In this document: positions 1 to 5,161 of the stretch, one piece after another
How the letters are laid out: each line of letters begins with the position of its first letter
Position numbering within the stretch: position 1 is the first letter of the stretch
Source of the DNA: an uncultured Acidobacteriota bacterium
Lineage (GTDB): Bacteria; Acidobacteriota; Blastocatellia; Pyrinomonadales; Pyrinomonadaceae
Assembly (NCBI GenBank): GCA_946480545.1
Contig: CAMLKY010000202.1
Coordinates: 1-5,161, forward strand
DNA: 5,161 nt
Reading direction: 5' to 3'
Program-made: the position numbers and the translations under genes
The notes under the pieces: model-generated
The model's database searches: none
What the model saw: only the letters and a program-made list of their open reading frames with translations
Told to the model about the DNA's origin: nothing

Positions 1-594
1 CTCACGTCGCTCCCGATCATCGAGACGCAGGCCGGCGACATCTCGGCTTACATCCCGACCAACGTGATCTCGATCACCGACGGCCAGATCTTTCTCGAGT
101 CGGACCTGTTCAACTCCGGCGTGCGGCCCGCGATCAACGTGGGTAACTCGGTCTCGCGTGTGGGCGGCTCGGCACAGATCAAGGCGATGAAGCAGGTGGC
201 GGGCACACTTCGCATCGACCTCGCACAGTTCCGTGAGCTGGCGGCATTCGCACAGTTCGGATCGGACCTCGATAAGTCGACGCAGTCTCAGCTCGAACGC
301 GGACGTCGTCTGACCGAGATCCTGAAACAGGGACAGTATCAGCCGATGGAAGTCGGCGAGCAGGTCATAATTATCTGGGCTGTGACGAACGGCCTCGCGG
401 ATGATATCGCCGTGGAAGACCTGAAGCGGTTCGAAGAGGAGATGATCTCGTTCCTCGAAAACTCACACCCGGGTGTGATCACCACGCTTCGTGAGAAAAA
501 GTCTATCGACGATGATCTGAAAGCCTCGTTGCGTGAAGCGATCGAAGATTTCAAGGCGACCCGTTGGGAAAACGCAGCGGCAGCCGCTGCTTAG
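1..594 (+). CDS. atpA: ATP synthase F1 subunit alpha, C-terminal part (5' end outside window)
   Basis: The reading frame is open from base 1 and ends at TAG 592-594, giving 197 residues of an expected roughly 500. It is the alpha subunit of the F1 catalytic head, which forms the alpha3beta3 hexamer and supplies regulatory nucleotide sites and the arginine finger to the catalytic beta sites. Visible in order are the family-typical [19 protein letters not shown] (residues 2-20 here), [11 protein letters not shown], then [20 protein letters not shown] (40-59). The Arg of SVSRVGG (residue 53 here) is the arginine finger known from the family. The helical C-terminal domain follows and ends in a short alanine run. 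The true start lies upstream; GTG 64 is internal to conserved sequence and is not a start. The gene precedes atpG by 112 bp, as in most atp operons. The stop codon lies inside an inverted repeat. Identification is secure. Confidence 0.98.
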   Translation, partial: LTSLPIIETQAGDISAYIPTNVISITDGQIFLESDLFNSGVRPAINVGNSVSRVGGSAQIKAMKQVAGTLRIDLAQFRELAAFAQFGSDLDKSTQSQLERGRRLTEILKQGQYQPMEVGEQVIIIWAVTNGLADDIAVEDLKRFEEEMISFLENSHPGVITTLREKKSIDDDLKASLREAIEDFKATRWENAAAAAA

Positions 595-700
595 TTTCTA
601 GTTCCGGGTTTCGAGTTTCTAGTTTGCGGAGACTTCGCAACAAAGAACTAAGGCCAGGAAGTAACGAACTAGAAACTAGGAACTAGAAACTAGAAACTGA
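591..700. repeat. Inverted short-repeat element between atpA and atpG (14-bp units)
   Basis: The forward arm holds two perfect tandem copies of GAACTAGAAACTAG at 666-679 and 680-693, followed by a partial AAACTGA. The left arm (591-625) holds the same unit in reverse complement, in about two and a half degenerate copies with the same 14-bp period. Pairing by eye: 592-605 matches 679-692 over 14 bp without mismatch, 614-624 matches 667-677 over 11 bp, and a small inner stem 624-630/634-640 has one G-U pair. In RNA this would be a long, interrupted hairpin that contains the atpA stop codon and ends about 15 bases before the atpG start. There is no T-run, so it is not a standard intrinsic terminator. 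It could serve as an mRNA-stability or processing element, an expression spacer, or a REP/MITE-like dispersed repeat. The structure is seen directly; the role is unknown. Confidence 0.85.
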
Positions 701-706
701 GAAAAG

Positions 707-1585
707 ATGGCGAGCTTATTGGACATGCGCCGACGGATCAAGTCGGTCAAGAACACACAGCAGATCACCAAGGCGATGAAGATGGTCGCTGCGGCGAAGC
801 TAAAACGCGCGCAGGATCGCGTGACGGCGGCGCGGCCGTTTGCTCAGAAGATGTCCGAGGTCCTCGGCGGTCTGAGTGCGAAGGTCGCTGACGAATTTTC
901 GCACCCGCTGCTCGATCAGCGTGGTGATGAAAAGTACCTGATCGTCCTTGTCAGCGCAGATAAAGGTCTTGCGGGCGCGTTCAACGCCAACGTGATCAAG
1001 GCGACCCAGGCGTTCATGAAAGAGAACGAATCGAAGTCTGCCGAGATGATCCCGGTGGGACGGAAAGGCCGCGATTTCTTCAAACGCCGTGACGTCGAGT
1101 TTCGTGATGAGTACATCGGCCTGACCGGCGGCGGAACCGCGAATCATGCCGATGCTTTGGACATTGCTCGTCGTATCATCAAGACCTTTACCGAAGATAC
1201 GTCGATCGACAAAGTATTTCTCGTCTACACCGAGTTCAAGACCGTTCTATCGCAGAAGCCTGTGATCGAGCAGATCCTGCCGATCCCGCGAATCGATAAT
1301 GCAGAAGAAGGTGACGTCGGTGGTGCTCAGGCCGAGTACATCTACGAACAACCGGCGGCCGAGATCTTCGGCAAGCTTCTGCCAAAGCAGGTTGAGACGC
1401 AGCTTTATAAGTCGATGCTCGAGTCGGTCGCGTCAGAGCAAGGCTCACGAATGACGGCGATGGATTCGGCCTCGAAGAACGCCGGCGAACTGATCGATAC
1501 CCTGACGCTGAACATGAACCGGATCCGTCAGGCTGCGATCACGAAAGAGATCATTGAGGTCGTTTCCGGCGCCGCGGCCCTCTAA
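707..1585 (+). CDS. atpG: ATP synthase F1 subunit gamma
   Basis: This 292-residue protein has the usual length of bacterial gamma, the central rotor shaft that couples proton flow to catalysis in F1. The N-terminal coiled-coil helix (residues about 1-57) carries the hallmark RRRIKSVKNTQQITKAMKMV and AAAKLKRAQ. The Rossmann-like middle has LIVLVSADKGLAGAFNANV (78-96), with Ala where many homologues have Cys (GLCG), and EYIYE (210-214). The C-terminal helix has SRMTAMDSASKNAGELI, LNMNRIRQAAITKEI and ends VVSGAAAL, the conserved family terminus. The ATG at 707 gives the standard MASLLDMRRRI start. The upstream GAGAAAAG is only a weak Shine-Dalgarno match, and it sits right behind the repeat array. 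It follows atpA, but no atpD follows within the window. Identification is secure. Confidence 0.98.
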   Translation: MASLLDMRRRIKSVKNTQQITKAMKMVAAAKLKRAQDRVTAARPFAQKMSEVLGGLSAKVADEFSHPLLDQRGDEKYLIVLVSADKGLAGAFNANVIKATQAFMKENESKSAEMIPVGRKGRDFFKRRDVEFRDEYIGLTGGGTANHADALDIARRIIKTFTEDTSIDKVFLVYTEFKTVLSQKPVIEQILPIPRIDNAEEGDVGGAQAEYIYEQPAAEIFGKLLPKQVETQLYKSMLESVASEQGSRMTAMDSASKNAGELIDTLTLNMNRIRQAAITKEIIEVVSGAAAL

Positions 1586-1586
1586 G

Positions 1587-1685
1587 CTCCTGGTTCCAGG
1601 TTTCTAGTTTCAAGTTCCGTGTTGGTTACGATGTGACATGGAGACAAGCGACGAACTAGAAACCAGGAACGAGAAACCAGGAACC
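1587..1685. repeat. Second inverted short-repeat element, between atpG and the VanZ-like gene and extending into it
   Basis: This is the same family as the element before atpG. The forward arm has tandem 14-bp units GAACTAGAAACCAG (1653-1666) and GAACGAGAAACCAG (1667-1680), then GAACC. The left arm (about 1587-1618) carries the unit in reverse complement. Bases 1593-1609 pair with 1654-1670 at 16 of 17 positions, leaving a 44-base loop that contains the VanZ start codon at 1638. ACGAACTAGAAAC is shared exactly with the first element (664-676 and 1651-1663). The element begins directly after the atpG stop. No T-run follows, so intrinsic termination is not evident. It could modulate read-through from atpG or simply be a dispersed repeat; the sequence alone cannot decide. 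Confidence 0.82.
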
Positions 1686-2129
1686 TCCGCCTTTTGGCGT
1701 TATGTTCCGCTCCTGATTTGGATCGGGGTCATCTTTTTCCTCTCGAGCAGCGAGGGCTCGATGACCCGGACCTCTCGATTCATCCGGCCGCTTCTTGAAT
1801 TCCTTTTTCCCGCCGCCCCCGAAGAAACTCTCCTTTTCTATCACGGCATCATCCGCAAGTTCGCGCACTTTGCTGAGTATGCCGTTCTCGGGTTTCTCGC
1901 CTACCGGGCTTTCTCGACGATCAATGTCATTCGAAAGTACCTTGCCCTTTTCGCGATAGCGTTTGTGGTGGTGATCGCTTCGGCAGATGAGCTCGGTCAG
2001 AGTTTCAATCCAAACCGGACTGGCTCACCTGTAGACGTAATGATCGATGTCGGCGGGGGTGTGTTCGGGGTTCTGGTCGCCTACGCCCTGCGGCGGCGAT
2101 CAGCCCCGGGTCATAATTTGCCGAGCTAG
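1638..2129 (+). CDS. VanZ-like family membrane protein
   Basis: This 163-residue protein has about four predicted membrane segments (residues about 21-37, 75-93, 98-116 and 136-152). The VanZ-family polar signature is present: RKFAHFAEYAVLGFLAYR (73-90), SADELGQSFNPNRTGSPVD (115-133) and DVMIDVGGGVFG, with the conserved H77, E80, Y81, D117, E118, Q121, R127, D133 and D137. Family members are small integral membrane proteins. VanZ of Enterococcus gives low-level teicoplanin resistance, but for most homologues the biochemical role is unknown, so no resistance claim is made. The first 16 or so residues (ELETRNEKPGT) are encoded by the 14-bp repeat array and are not family sequence; the conserved part begins near FWRYVPLLIWIG. 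ATG 1638 is the only plausible in-frame start seen upstream of the first helix. It has no clear Shine-Dalgarno, so translation may depend on atpG read-through. Confidence 0.88.
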   Translation: METSDELETRNEKPGTSAFWRYVPLLIWIGVIFFLSSSEGSMTRTSRFIRPLLEFLFPAAPEETLLFYHGIIRKFAHFAEYAVLGFLAYRAFSTINVIRKYLALFAIAFVVVIASADELGQSFNPNRTGSPVDVMIDVGGGVFGVLVAYALRRRSAPGHNLPS

Positions 2130-2188
2130 TAAGTTCAAGTATCCCGATGGCTGTAGCCTCAGTCCTATACGGAAGTCTCAAACCGGAG
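2130..2188. other. Short convergent intergenic gap
   Basis: These 59 bp separate the VanZ-like stop from the stop of the minus-strand DUF4130 gene. I see only a tiny GGCT-GT-AGCC dyad at 2149-2158 and no convincing bidirectional terminator, despite the convergent gene order. Confidence 0.5.
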
Positions 2189-2929
2189 TCACTCAGATGC
2201 GTCCCTGATCAATCCGGGAATCAATGCAGCCTCGGGCAATGTCGCCCAGTGCCGCACCGGCAATTCTCTCTTCATCGTGTTCGTCTTCAACCTAAACGGG
2301 TTGAATATCGAGCGGTAATACATCAGCCAAAACTCCTCGATCTCATCGAATGCCGGTGCTGCTCCTCGGTCGACCGCTTCGCTGAAGGTTAGATTTTCGC
2401 GATCCCAATGCGCGCAGCCTTTCGGTGTGAGGATCGAGAAATTCATCGAGCCGAATCTACGTGCAAAGAATGGCGCGGCCAACTCTACTGTGAAGTGGTG
2501 CGGCTCGTGCCAGGCGATGAAAATTTCCTTACCGTCAAACTCGGCTCGACGAAATCGCACGAATGCATGGAATTTATGAATGTCACGCCGAACCGCCTTC
2601 GCCATCAGGTGGAGGCGCCGGACATCGGCGTCGGACTCGATCGCGAGCAGATGTCGGTTTTCGAACACAAGCCGGAAGACGATGCGGTAAAGAAGATTCC
2701 AACGACTCGGGTCATCGAAGCAAGAAGCTGCCTTGGCAAGTTCGATGAATGCCGCTGGCACACTCATCTTCCTGACGGCGCCGAAATTTCGTTTCGCTTT
2801 GAAAAGTGGACGCTGTGCGTGCACAGGGGCGGACCAGTGGATATTGTCCGGCTCGACCGCGCCCGTGAGCAGGACGCGTGCGGCACCACGCCAATCGTCG
2901 AAGCTCCCATCTATGAATACGTGCTGCAT
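2189..2929 (-). CDS. DUF4130 / TIGR03915-type putative DNA metabolism protein, partner of the radical SAM protein
   Basis: This 246-residue protein matches, by recall, the family annotated 'probable DNA metabolism protein' (DUF4130, TIGR03915, SAM_7_link_chp), which occurs together with the neighbouring radical SAM family. Conserved blocks in order: N-terminal DGSFDDW (8-14); RWNLLYR (76-82); MAKAVRRDIHKFHAFVRFR (109-127); FIAWHEPHHFTVELAAPFF (137-155); FSILTPKGCAHWD (164-176); YYRSIFNPFRLK (204-215); and LPEAALIPGLI (231-241). The His/Glu/Asp-rich blocks suggest a metal- or nucleic-acid-binding site, but no reaction is known. The ATG at 2929 is preferred because it overlaps the upstream stop as TGATG, implying translational coupling; a TTG three bases earlier is possible. 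GGGTGA lies a few bases upstream as a modest ribosome binding site. The protein ends at the usual domain boundary, without the uracil-DNA glycosylase-like domain that some homologues carry as a C-terminal fusion. Confidence 0.9.
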   Translation of the reverse strand: MQHVFIDGSFDDWRGAARVLLTGAVEPDNIHWSAPVHAQRPLFKAKRNFGAVRKMSVPAAFIELAKAASCFDDPSRWNLLYRIVFRLVFENRHLLAIESDADVRRLHLMAKAVRRDIHKFHAFVRFRRAEFDGKEIFIAWHEPHHFTVELAAPFFARRFGSMNFSILTPKGCAHWDRENLTFSEAVDRGAAPAFDEIEEFWLMYYRSIFNPFRLKTNTMKRELPVRHWATLPEAALIPGLIRDASE

Positions 2930-4197
2930 CAAAGTTCACCCATCACAACCGACGCCGGCATCACCGCCGGTTCGAATAACGACGGCTGGACCAAACGTTT
3001 TCTAAAGGTGTCGGGAAGGACCGCGCTATCAAGCCTGAAAACATCGGGATTGTGATCAGCCGTCACGACGAACCACTTCGCCCGCGACAGGGTAACGTTC
3101 AATCGCGCGAGGTCTTCGAGCCGCAGTCGATGGAAGCGTCGAATATTGAGAATTCGTTGTACGTTCCGAACGCCGATCCCGGGTATTCGCAAGAGCAAAC
3201 TTTTCGACGCGCGATTTACGTCGACCGGAAAGAGCTGGCGATGACGAATAGCCCACGCGAGCTTGGGATCTTTCTCGAGATCGAGGTTGCCACCGTCGAG
3301 TCCATTCGTCACTTCGTGCGCCGAAAATCCGTAATTGCGAATCAGCCAATCCGCCTCATAAAGTCGATGCTCCCGCATCGGCGAGATTTTGGGTCTCGTC
3401 TGCAGTGTTGATTCGGTATGTTCCGCGGGTGAGAACGCCGAATAATAAACTCTTCGCAACTTGAACCGGTTATACAACTGCTCGGCTTTCGAGAGGATCA
3501 CGGTGTCGGAGCTTTCACTCGCACCGACGACGAGCTGGGTCGATTGGCCCGCTCGTGCGAACGCCGGAGATGACCCGCTGCGTTTCGACAGGTCTTTCGC
3601 CTCGTCGATTCCGCCTTTCACATCGGCCATCGTAGCCTCAATCTCGCTGATCGTTTTCTCGGGTGCGAGCGCGTTGAGGTCCTCCTGAACCGGCATCTCG
3701 ATATTCGCACTCAGGCGATCGGCGTGCTTGCCGGCTTCGAGCAACAACTCCCGCGAAGCACCCGGCACGGCTTTCAGATGGATGTAGCCACCGAAATGTT
3801 CACGTTCGCGCAGAGTTTTCGCGACGAGAACGAGCTGCTCCATCGTGTAATCGGCGTTCTGAATGATGCCCGAGCTAAGAAACAGTCCCTCGATGTAATT
3901 GCGTTTGTAGAAATCGATCGTGAGACGGACCACTTCCTCGGGTTTGAATCGCGCGCGCTGAACGTTGGACGATCGGCGATTAACGCAGTATGAACAATCC
4001 CAGATACATACGTTTGTGAGTAGCAGCTTCAGCAGAGAGATGCAGCGGCCGTCGGGAGTGTAGCTGTGGCAGATGCCCATCCCTTCCGTGTTCCCGATCC
4101 CGTTTATGTCCCGCTTTCTGTGAGAGCCACTTGATGCGCATGAGGCGTCGTACTTCGCAGCGTCAGCCAATACAGCTAGCTTCCGTTTTAGATCCAT
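2929..4197 (-). CDS. Putative DNA modification/repair radical SAM protein (TIGR03916-like) with C-terminal helix-hairpin-helix
   Basis: This 422-residue protein is the usual length for the family. The N-terminus has KLAVLADAAKYDASCASSGS (6-25) and GICHSYTPDGRC (41-52). The radical SAM 4Fe-4S motif C64-x3-C68-x2-C71 (CIWDCSYC) follows in LLTNVCIWDCSYCVNRR. Further family blocks are FYKRNYIEGLFLSSGII (96-112), YIHLKAVPGAS (138-148), ADRLSANIEMP (159-169), AGQSTQLVVGA (216-226), RRVYYSAFSP (248-257), REHRLYEADWLIRNYGF (275-291) and FPVDVNRA (323-330). The C-terminal LLRIPGIGVRNVQRILNIRR (335-354) is a helix-hairpin-helix of the kind that binds DNA non-specifically. Established: the fold and cluster chemistry of radical SAM enzymes. 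Inferred: action on DNA, from the HhH and the co-transcribed DUF4130 partner. Substrate and reaction are unknown. The start ATG at 4197 fits the family N-terminus, but no Shine-Dalgarno is seen just upstream. It is the first gene of a two-gene minus-strand operon. Confidence 0.93.
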   Translation of the reverse strand: MDLKRKLAVLADAAKYDASCASSGSHRKRDINGIGNTEGMGICHSYTPDGRCISLLKLLLTNVCIWDCSYCVNRRSSNVQRARFKPEEVVRLTIDFYKRNYIEGLFLSSGIIQNADYTMEQLVLVAKTLREREHFGGYIHLKAVPGASRELLLEAGKHADRLSANIEMPVQEDLNALAPEKTISEIEATMADVKGGIDEAKDLSKRSGSSPAFARAGQSTQLVVGASESSDTVILSKAEQLYNRFKLRRVYYSAFSPAEHTESTLQTRPKISPMREHRLYEADWLIRNYGFSAHEVTNGLDGGNLDLEKDPKLAWAIRHRQLFPVDVNRASKSLLLRIPGIGVRNVQRILNIRRFHRLRLEDLARLNVTLSRAKWFVVTADHNPDVFRLDSAVLPDTFRKRLVQPSLFEPAVMPASVVMGEL

Positions 4198-4213
4198 TGG
4201 TTAGAGGCTAACA

Positions 4214-4229
4214 CAGCGGCCAGCCGCTG
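4214..4229. promoter_or_regulatory. Perfect dyad just upstream of the radical SAM gene, possible operator
   Basis: CAGCGGC-CA-GCCGCTG has 7-bp arms and a 2-bp spacer, and is centred about 24 bp upstream of the radical SAM start codon. Its position would suit a repressor site, or a small hairpin in the 5' leader (6 bp with a 4-base loop). There is no T-run. The dyad is seen directly; its function is inferred and weak. Confidence 0.35.
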
Positions 4230-4460
4230 GGCTAGTGTTGCACCTATGGGACGGCCATGGTTTGGAAGTCGAGTTGGGCACCCCGTCCGGCCACCTTATT
4301 TCAAGAATTCGACGGACTCACACACTCGATAACTCGATAGTCTCGATAGACGCGGTCGATGCAATTGACTCGATCACGGCGCAATTGCCTTCCGCGCCGG
4401 GCGATCGCCACGGACGTCAACTTGAGGAATTGCGACCCGCACAAAGCCCGAACCTTGTTA

Positions 4461-4466
4461 TATAAT
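4461..4466 (+). promoter_or_regulatory. Sigma-70-like -10 box for the SPFH gene
   Basis: A perfect TATAAT lies within TGTTATATAAT, in an otherwise GC-rich region. Transcription would begin near 4473-4475, giving a leader of about 25 bases before the ATG. No good -35 hexamer sits at 16-18 bp spacing (the bases there read about CGCACA). The upstream TG at 4456-4457 could act as an extended -10 if the box is shifted by two bases (TATATA, 4459-4464). Confidence 0.6.
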
Positions 4467-4485
4467 TCTTCGTTAAGTTAGACAC

Positions 4486-4491
4486 AAGGAG
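4486..4491 (+). promoter_or_regulatory. Ribosome binding site of the SPFH gene
   Basis: AAGGAG lies 8 bases before ATG 4500. It is the strongest Shine-Dalgarno in the window, and it fixes the start of the SPFH gene at 4500. Confidence 0.85.
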
Positions 4492-4499
4492 ACGCACTC

Positions 4500-5161
4500 A
4501 TGAGTATTTTCGATAAGGTCAAAGACGCGGCAATGAATCAGTTCATTGAGGTCATCGAGTGGCTCGATGAATCGCGAGACACACTGCTCTACCGATTTCC
4601 CGTCGCCGGCCAGGAGATCAAGAACGGCGCCCAGTTGATCGTTCGTGAATCCCAGGCTGCCGTATTTGTTTTCGAGGGCCAGGTCGCCGACGTGTTCACG
4701 CCGGGCCGGTATACCGTCGAGGGCGGGAATACTCCGATCCTTTCCAAACTTGGTGCCTGGAAGTACGGCTTCAACTCGCCGATCAAGTCGGAAGTTTATT
4801 TCGTCAACACCAAACAGTTCACGGACATGAAATGGGGAACGTCGAACCCCATCATGCTGCGCGATCAGGATTTTGGGATCGTACGCCTGCGTGCATTTGG
4901 TGCGTACAGCCTGCGCGTCGCCGACCCCGGCGAGTTCATCAAGCAGGTCGCCGGTACGAATGCTCATTTCCAGACCGAAGATATCGACGGCCAGCTCAAG
5001 CGTGCGATCGTTACGGAATTTTCGGACGCGTTGGGTGAAATGAAGATCCCGGCGCTCGACCTCGCTGCCCAGTACAAGGAGATGGGCGATGCGATCCGGG
5101 CGAAGATCAACGACGTCGTGGGCGCGCGGGCGTTCGGCGCCAGCTTCTTCTCGGACCAGAA
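4500..5161 (+). CDS. SPFH domain protein, YdjI/'virion core protein'-like family (3' end outside window)
   Basis: ATG 4500 opens a frame that stays open to the window end, giving 220 residues with the C-terminus missing. It matches, by recall, the bacterial SPFH family related to Bacillus YdjI (COG4260, misleadingly named 'virion core protein'). Characteristic blocks are NQFIEVIEWLDESRDTLLYR (13-32), then the run from RFPVAGQEIKNGAQL to VRESQAAVFVFEGQ, FTPGRYTV (66-73), a stretch with KYGFNSPIKSEVYFVNTKQ, MKWGTSNPI, FGIVRLRAFGAYSLRV, and an IDGQLKRAIV helix. SPFH proteins scaffold membrane microdomains; Bacillus YdjI has been tied to PspA recruitment in envelope stress. No signal peptide or transmembrane helix is visible in this part. 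Many relatives end in a zinc ribbon or similar module, which cannot be seen here. The gene has its own -10 box and ribosome binding site, and is divergent from the radical SAM operon. The last 15 or so residues match my memory of the family less well. Confidence 0.92.
   Translation, partial: MSIFDKVKDAAMNQFIEVIEWLDESRDTLLYRFPVAGQEIKNGAQLIVRESQAAVFVFEGQVADVFTPGRYTVEGGNTPILSKLGAWKYGFNSPIKSEVYFVNTKQFTDMKWGTSNPIMLRDQDFGIVRLRAFGAYSLRVADPGEFIKQVAGTNAHFQTEDIDGQLKRAIVTEFSDALGEMKIPALDLAAQYKEMGDAIRAKINDVVGARAFGASFFSDQ

Larger units (their letters stand above)
4198..4499. other. Divergent intergenic region between the radical SAM operon and the SPFH gene
   Basis: These 302 bp are non-coding as far as I can judge. 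They contain a dyad near the radical SAM start (4214-4229), a cluster of five TCGAT words between 4326 and 4374 that includes a perfect 8-bp tandem ACTCGATA (4324-4331, 4332-4339), two GCAATTG words (4361 and 4381), the 10-bp palindrome GGCGATCGCC (4400-4409), and the SPFH promoter and ribosome binding site at the right end. A short open frame through the middle shows no family resemblance or Shine-Dalgarno and is not called a gene. I found no clear promoter for the minus-strand operon. Confidence 0.6.

Noticed and set aside
592..700. Intrinsic terminator between atpA and atpG
   Set aside because: The hairpin is long and AT-rich with no following T-run, and termination here would block atpG expression from the atp promoter.
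591..700. CRISPR array
   Set aside because: Units of 14 bp in direct tandem without unique spacers do not have CRISPR architecture.
591..1685. The two repeat elements as terminal inverted repeats of a transposon carrying atpG
   Set aside because: Each element has its own internal inverted symmetry, there is no transposase or target duplication, and atpG is in its normal place after atpA.
1638..2129. Glycopeptide resistance gene vanZ
   Set aside because: The protein is a general VanZ-family homologue with no vancomycin gene cluster nearby; the family name does not imply resistance.
2131..2145. A possible degenerate copy of the 14-bp repeat after the VanZ stop (AAGTTCAAGTATCC)
   Set aside because: It shares only about seven consecutive bases with the left arm of the second element, which is too little to call.
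2408..3055. A 215-codon plus-strand open frame opposite the DUF4130 gene and the end of the radical SAM gene
   Set aside because: It is antisense to two strongly family-like genes, has no recognisable domain, and is explained by codon bias of the opposite strand.
4235..4465. A 76-codon plus-strand frame starting at TTG in the divergent intergenic region
   Set aside because: It has no Shine-Dalgarno and no family resemblance, and it overlaps the SPFH promoter. The SIDAVDAIDSI stretch merely reflects the TCGAT words.
4473..4967. A 164-codon minus-strand open frame over the SPFH gene
   Set aside because: It is antisense to a clearly recognised SPFH protein that has its own promoter and ribosome binding site; its translation resembles no family.
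4500..5161. Viral or prophage gene suggested by the 'virion core protein' family name
   Set aside because: The name is a historical annotation for a widespread bacterial SPFH family; no phage genes are present.

Overview
The window (5161 bp) is a chromosomal stretch of a GC-rich bacterium carrying conserved housekeeping and DNA-metabolism genes, with no phage, transposase, tRNA, rRNA or CRISPR signal. The proteins (F-type ATP synthase alpha and gamma, a VanZ-like membrane protein, a radical SAM/DUF4130 DNA-repair pair, and a YdjI-type SPFH protein), together with short structured repeats between genes, fit an environmental bacterium. My best guess is Acidobacteriota, Blastocatellia-like. This rests on general resemblance and is not proven by the sequence.

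Layout. Positions 1-594 (+) hold the C-terminal third of ATP synthase alpha (atpA). A repeat-rich 112-bp gap follows, then atpG (707-1585, +), then a second repeat-rich gap running into a VanZ-family gene (1638-2129, +). No atpD follows atpG, so the usual AGDC order is broken here. On the minus strand, converging on the VanZ gene, is a two-gene operon: a radical SAM protein with a C-terminal helix-hairpin-helix (4197-2929), overlapped at a TGATG junction by a DUF4130-type protein (2929-2189). A 302-bp divergent intergenic region (4198-4499) carries a -10 box, a good ribosome binding site and several small dyads. After it, an SPFH-domain protein starts at 4500 (+) and runs off the end of the window.

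How the genes work together. AtpA and AtpG are parts of the F1 motor. The radical SAM/DUF4130 pair is a recognised but, to my knowledge, biochemically uncharacterised putative DNA modification/repair module, often linked to a uracil-DNA glycosylase-like protein that is not visible here. The most unusual non-coding signal is a 14-bp unit (consensus GAACTAGAAACYAG). It is arranged as inverted short arrays on both sides of atpG, can form long hairpins, embraces the atpA stop codon, and has been absorbed into the N-terminus of the VanZ-like gene.
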